Shown here one piece after another: positions 22,859-24,378 of a stretch of 24,378 nucleotides of DNA. The DNA comes from CAYYYG01 sp964591375. GTDB taxonomy: Bacteria > Patescibacteriota > Microgenomatia > UBA1406 > GWC2-37-13. The notes below the pieces were generated by a model, which worked only from the letters and a program-made list of their open reading frames with translations, was not told the origin of the DNA and made no database searches. The number at the start of each line of letters is the position of its first letter. Within the stretch, counting starts at the first letter, position 1. The DNA lies in the NCBI GenBank assembly GCA_964591375.1, contig CAZQAU010000025.1, positions 1 through 24,378 of the forward strand, in the 5' to 3' direction. The position numbers and the translations under genes are program-made.

Positions 22859-23598
22859 GAGATGAATTTTTCCACCTCTTCAAAAACTTCTTCCGGATAT
22901 TTCAGAGGTAAACTATGACCGGCATTAGAAAATACTTTTAAGAATGATTTTTTTATTTTTTCGTTCAGTTCATACGCCCAATGAATTGGAGTGACTGCGT
23001 CAAGTTGTCCCCAAAGTATCAGTGTAGGTGTTTTTATTTTGGAAACAAATGGGGTTAAATCCTGTGTGACAATTCTACGGAAGTTACTTTCCAGATGAGG
23101 AGATTTAAGAATATCTGATTTAGGAAAAAAAATCCGGTAAAAGTATTTTTTTATATAAGGTTCTATTTTTGTAAAGGGTGTAGCTTTCTGAAGAATAGAT
23201 TTTAAAATTTTTACTATTTTTTTGGGTTTACCTTCTCGTTTATACGAACTGTTGGCAAGAATAAGCTTATCTATAACCTCGGGTGTATGGCTTGCGATAT
23301 ATATCCCCAGTTCTCCCCCAAATGAGTGTCCAAAATAGATCACTTTTCTAAGTTCAAGGTGTTGAATAAATGTGGTTATATGTTTAGCGTACTCCCCCAC
23401 TCCCCAATCGGGATCAGGATTTTGACTGGAACCAAATCCTGGCAGTTCCACCCGAATAGCACGATAGTTTTTGGAGGCGAATCCGGCTAATTTTTCTAAG
23501 CTTTTAATGGAGGCAGGCCAGCCATGAACAAAAAGGATTGGAGTGCCTTTACCAGCTTCTTCGTAATGTGTCTTTTTGCCATTGATGGTAACGAACAT
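22855..23598 (-). CDS. Alpha/beta hydrolase
   Basis: 247 residues, full-length alpha/beta hydrolase fold without a signal peptide, so probably cytoplasmic. The oxyanion segment FVHGWPAS is at 23-30, the nucleophile elbow GHSFGG gives Ser92, the acid is Asp200 in LWGQLDAVTP, and the base is His228 in NAGHSLP. The triad is complete. A lid of about residues 118-180 rich in Lys (REGKPKKIVKILKSILQKA) may dictate substrate choice, which cannot be read. It is followed with a 4-base overlap by the Mur ligase and preceded by a TATAAT only 6 nt from the ATG, so it heads its own leaderless transcript in addition to possible read-through from the DsbA-like gene 53 nt upstream. Confidence 0.88.
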   Translation of the reverse strand: MFVTINGKKTHYEEAGKGTPILFVHGWPASIKSLEKLAGFASKNYRAIRVELPGFGSSQNPDPDWGVGEYAKHITTFIQHLELRKVIYFGHSFGGELGIYIASHTPEVIDKLILANSSYKREGKPKKIVKILKSILQKATPFTKIEPYIKKYFYRIFFPKSDILKSPHLESNFRRIVTQDLTPFVSKIKTPTLILWGQLDAVTPIHWAYELNEKIKKSFLKVFSNAGHSLPLKYPEEVFEEVEKFIS

Positions 23599-23604
23599 GT
23601 CTTA

Positions 23605-23610
23605 ATTATA
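23605..23610 (-). promoter_or_regulatory. -10 element for the hydrolase-ligase-DegT-FemAB operon
   Basis: Minus-strand TATAAT at 23610-23605, 6 nt before the ATG at 23598. No strong -35. It lies in the 53-nt space after the DsbA-like gene. Confidence 0.55.
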
Positions 23611-23651
23611 GCTTATGGAGAAGGTAAAATCTGGTTGATTCTCAATCGGTC

Positions 23652-24326
23652 TTATTTTTTTGCAGTTTCGGAAAGAAGCTTTTTAAATTCATCAAACGAG
23701 GTAACTCCCTCTACTTTTTTACCATCAAGATAAAATGTCGGTGTACCTTGCACATCAACGGCATTGCCAGTTGCAGTATCGTTTTGTACTTTTTCAGTTA
23801 CTCCTGATGATTTCATGTCAGCCTGAAGTTTTTTTTCATCAAGCTTGAGTTGTTTTGCGATTTTCATGAAGAAATCGGTGACTTTTACCATTTTGGACCA
23901 TTCTTCCTGTGTTTCAAATAGTTTATTTGCTACTTCGAAAAATTTACCTTGGCGGCCAGCTGCTTCAGCAAAGGTGGCTGCTTCAATCGCATGCTGATGA
24001 ATGGAAGGCAACGGATAATGTCGGTACACAAATGTTATATTCTTCATGATCTCAGGAGATGCAGAACCGGAAGCTTCGATCTGAGTTGAAATGTAGTCAT
24101 GATACGATTTACATGCAGGACACTGTAAATCACTATATTCAACAAGTATATGTTTTTTTGCAGGAGACCATTTAACATGATCATCTTTTTGTACTGTGGC
24201 CACTTCTTTATATGAAGCAGTGTTCTGTGGTTTATTGGTCGCGGTATATACAACAAAGAGGAAAGCAAAAATGGCGATAATTGAAACGAGTGAGACAACA
24301 ACAGTATTTTTATTAAGTCCATCCAT
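23652..24326 (-). CDS. Membrane-anchored DsbA-like thioredoxin-fold protein
   Basis: 224 residues. An uncleaved signal-anchor helix (about 8-28) places the thioredoxin domain outside the cytoplasm. The active site is CPAC (Cys69, Cys72) in YSDLQCPACKSYH, and the cis-proline loop is GTP (Pro196) in VQGTPTFYLDGKKV. The helical insertion typical of DsbA (YRHYPLPSIHQHAIEAATFAEAAGRQGKFFEV) is present. Members oxidise or isomerise disulfides in secreted proteins; this subgroup (DsbA/BdbD-like, Thioredoxin_4) is common in small-genome bacteria. No DsbB or VKOR partner is visible in the window. A good promoter lies upstream. The downstream operon starts 53 nt later and may be partly co-transcribed. 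Confidence 0.9.
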   Translation of the reverse strand: MDGLNKNTVVVSLVSIIAIFAFLFVVYTATNKPQNTASYKEVATVQKDDHVKWSPAKKHILVEYSDLQCPACKSYHDYISTQIEASGSASPEIMKNITFVYRHYPLPSIHQHAIEAATFAEAAGRQGKFFEVANKLFETQEEWSKMVKVTDFFMKIAKQLKLDEKKLQADMKSSGVTEKVQNDTATGNAVDVQGTPTFYLDGKKVEGVTSFDEFKKLLSETAKK

Positions 24327-24335
24327 GTTGAGGAT

Positions 24336-24364
24336 ATAATACTTATTTTGAAGCTAATTTGCAA
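24336..24364 (-). promoter_or_regulatory. Promoter for the DsbA-like gene
   Basis: Minus strand: TTGCAA (24364-24359), a 17-nt spacer, and TATTAT (24341-24336), then 9 nt to the ATG. The predicted leader is about 2-3 nt. Confidence 0.5.
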
Positions 24365-24378
24365 GCAGAAAATTTAGC

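Overview
The window looks like a piece of a bacterial chromosome from the Candidate Phyla Radiation (Patescibacteria), most likely a Microgenomates-type lineage. The basis is a small-genome style: AT-rich DNA, tightly packed genes, several proteins near the short end of their families, almost no Shine-Dalgarno sequences, and a gene mix seen in such genomes (TldD/TldE, YebC, a TraR/DksA-type zinc finger protein, a divergent Lgt, a GT-C mannosyltransferase-like protein, FemAB/Mur-type envelope enzymes). TGA is used as a stop and tryptophan is TGG, so the code is the standard bacterial one. The lineage call is an inference; there is no rRNA or ribosomal protein in the window to test it.

Layout. 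1-618 is the 3' end of a type 2 pyrF. 662-1711 is an aromatic-amino-acid-type permease. 1795-4632 is a tldD-tldE operon for a heterodimeric metalloprotease. 4670-5752 encodes the most interesting protein here: four CBS domains followed by what reads as a ribosome hibernation factor (HPF/RaiA) fold. 5760-9209 on the minus strand holds a HAD hydrolase, an SDR epimerase and a GT-C glycosyltransferase. 9210-9566 is a regulatory interval with palindromes and 16-bp direct repeats. 9567-14759 on the plus strand carries a winged-helix regulator, an Lgt homologue lacking key residues, a DksA-like protein, a Kef-type antiporter, an anchored extracytoplasmic protein and a 58-residue membrane protein. A TPR protein lies on the minus strand at 14741-15574, then yebC and a polytopic membrane protein. 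17265-18267 is about 1 kb without a convincing gene, containing repeats, strong hairpins and two DnaA-box-like sites. 18292-19206 is a NodB polysaccharide deacetylase. 19227-24326 on the minus strand is an envelope operon: DsbA-like thioredoxin, alpha/beta hydrolase, membrane-anchored Mur ligase, DegT-type aminotransferase and a FemAB transferase, broken by a 100-N assembly gap at 20214-20313.

How it fits together. The right-hand third concerns the cell envelope (peptide ligation, interpeptide bridge, disulfide chemistry, glycan deacetylation). The middle mixes ion homeostasis and regulation. The left concerns pyrimidine, amino acid and peptide turnover plus a putative nucleotide-sensing hibernation factor. 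A window-wide pattern is that a -10 element sits only 5-9 nt upstream of the start codon of most first genes, which predicts leaderless mRNAs and settles several start codons.
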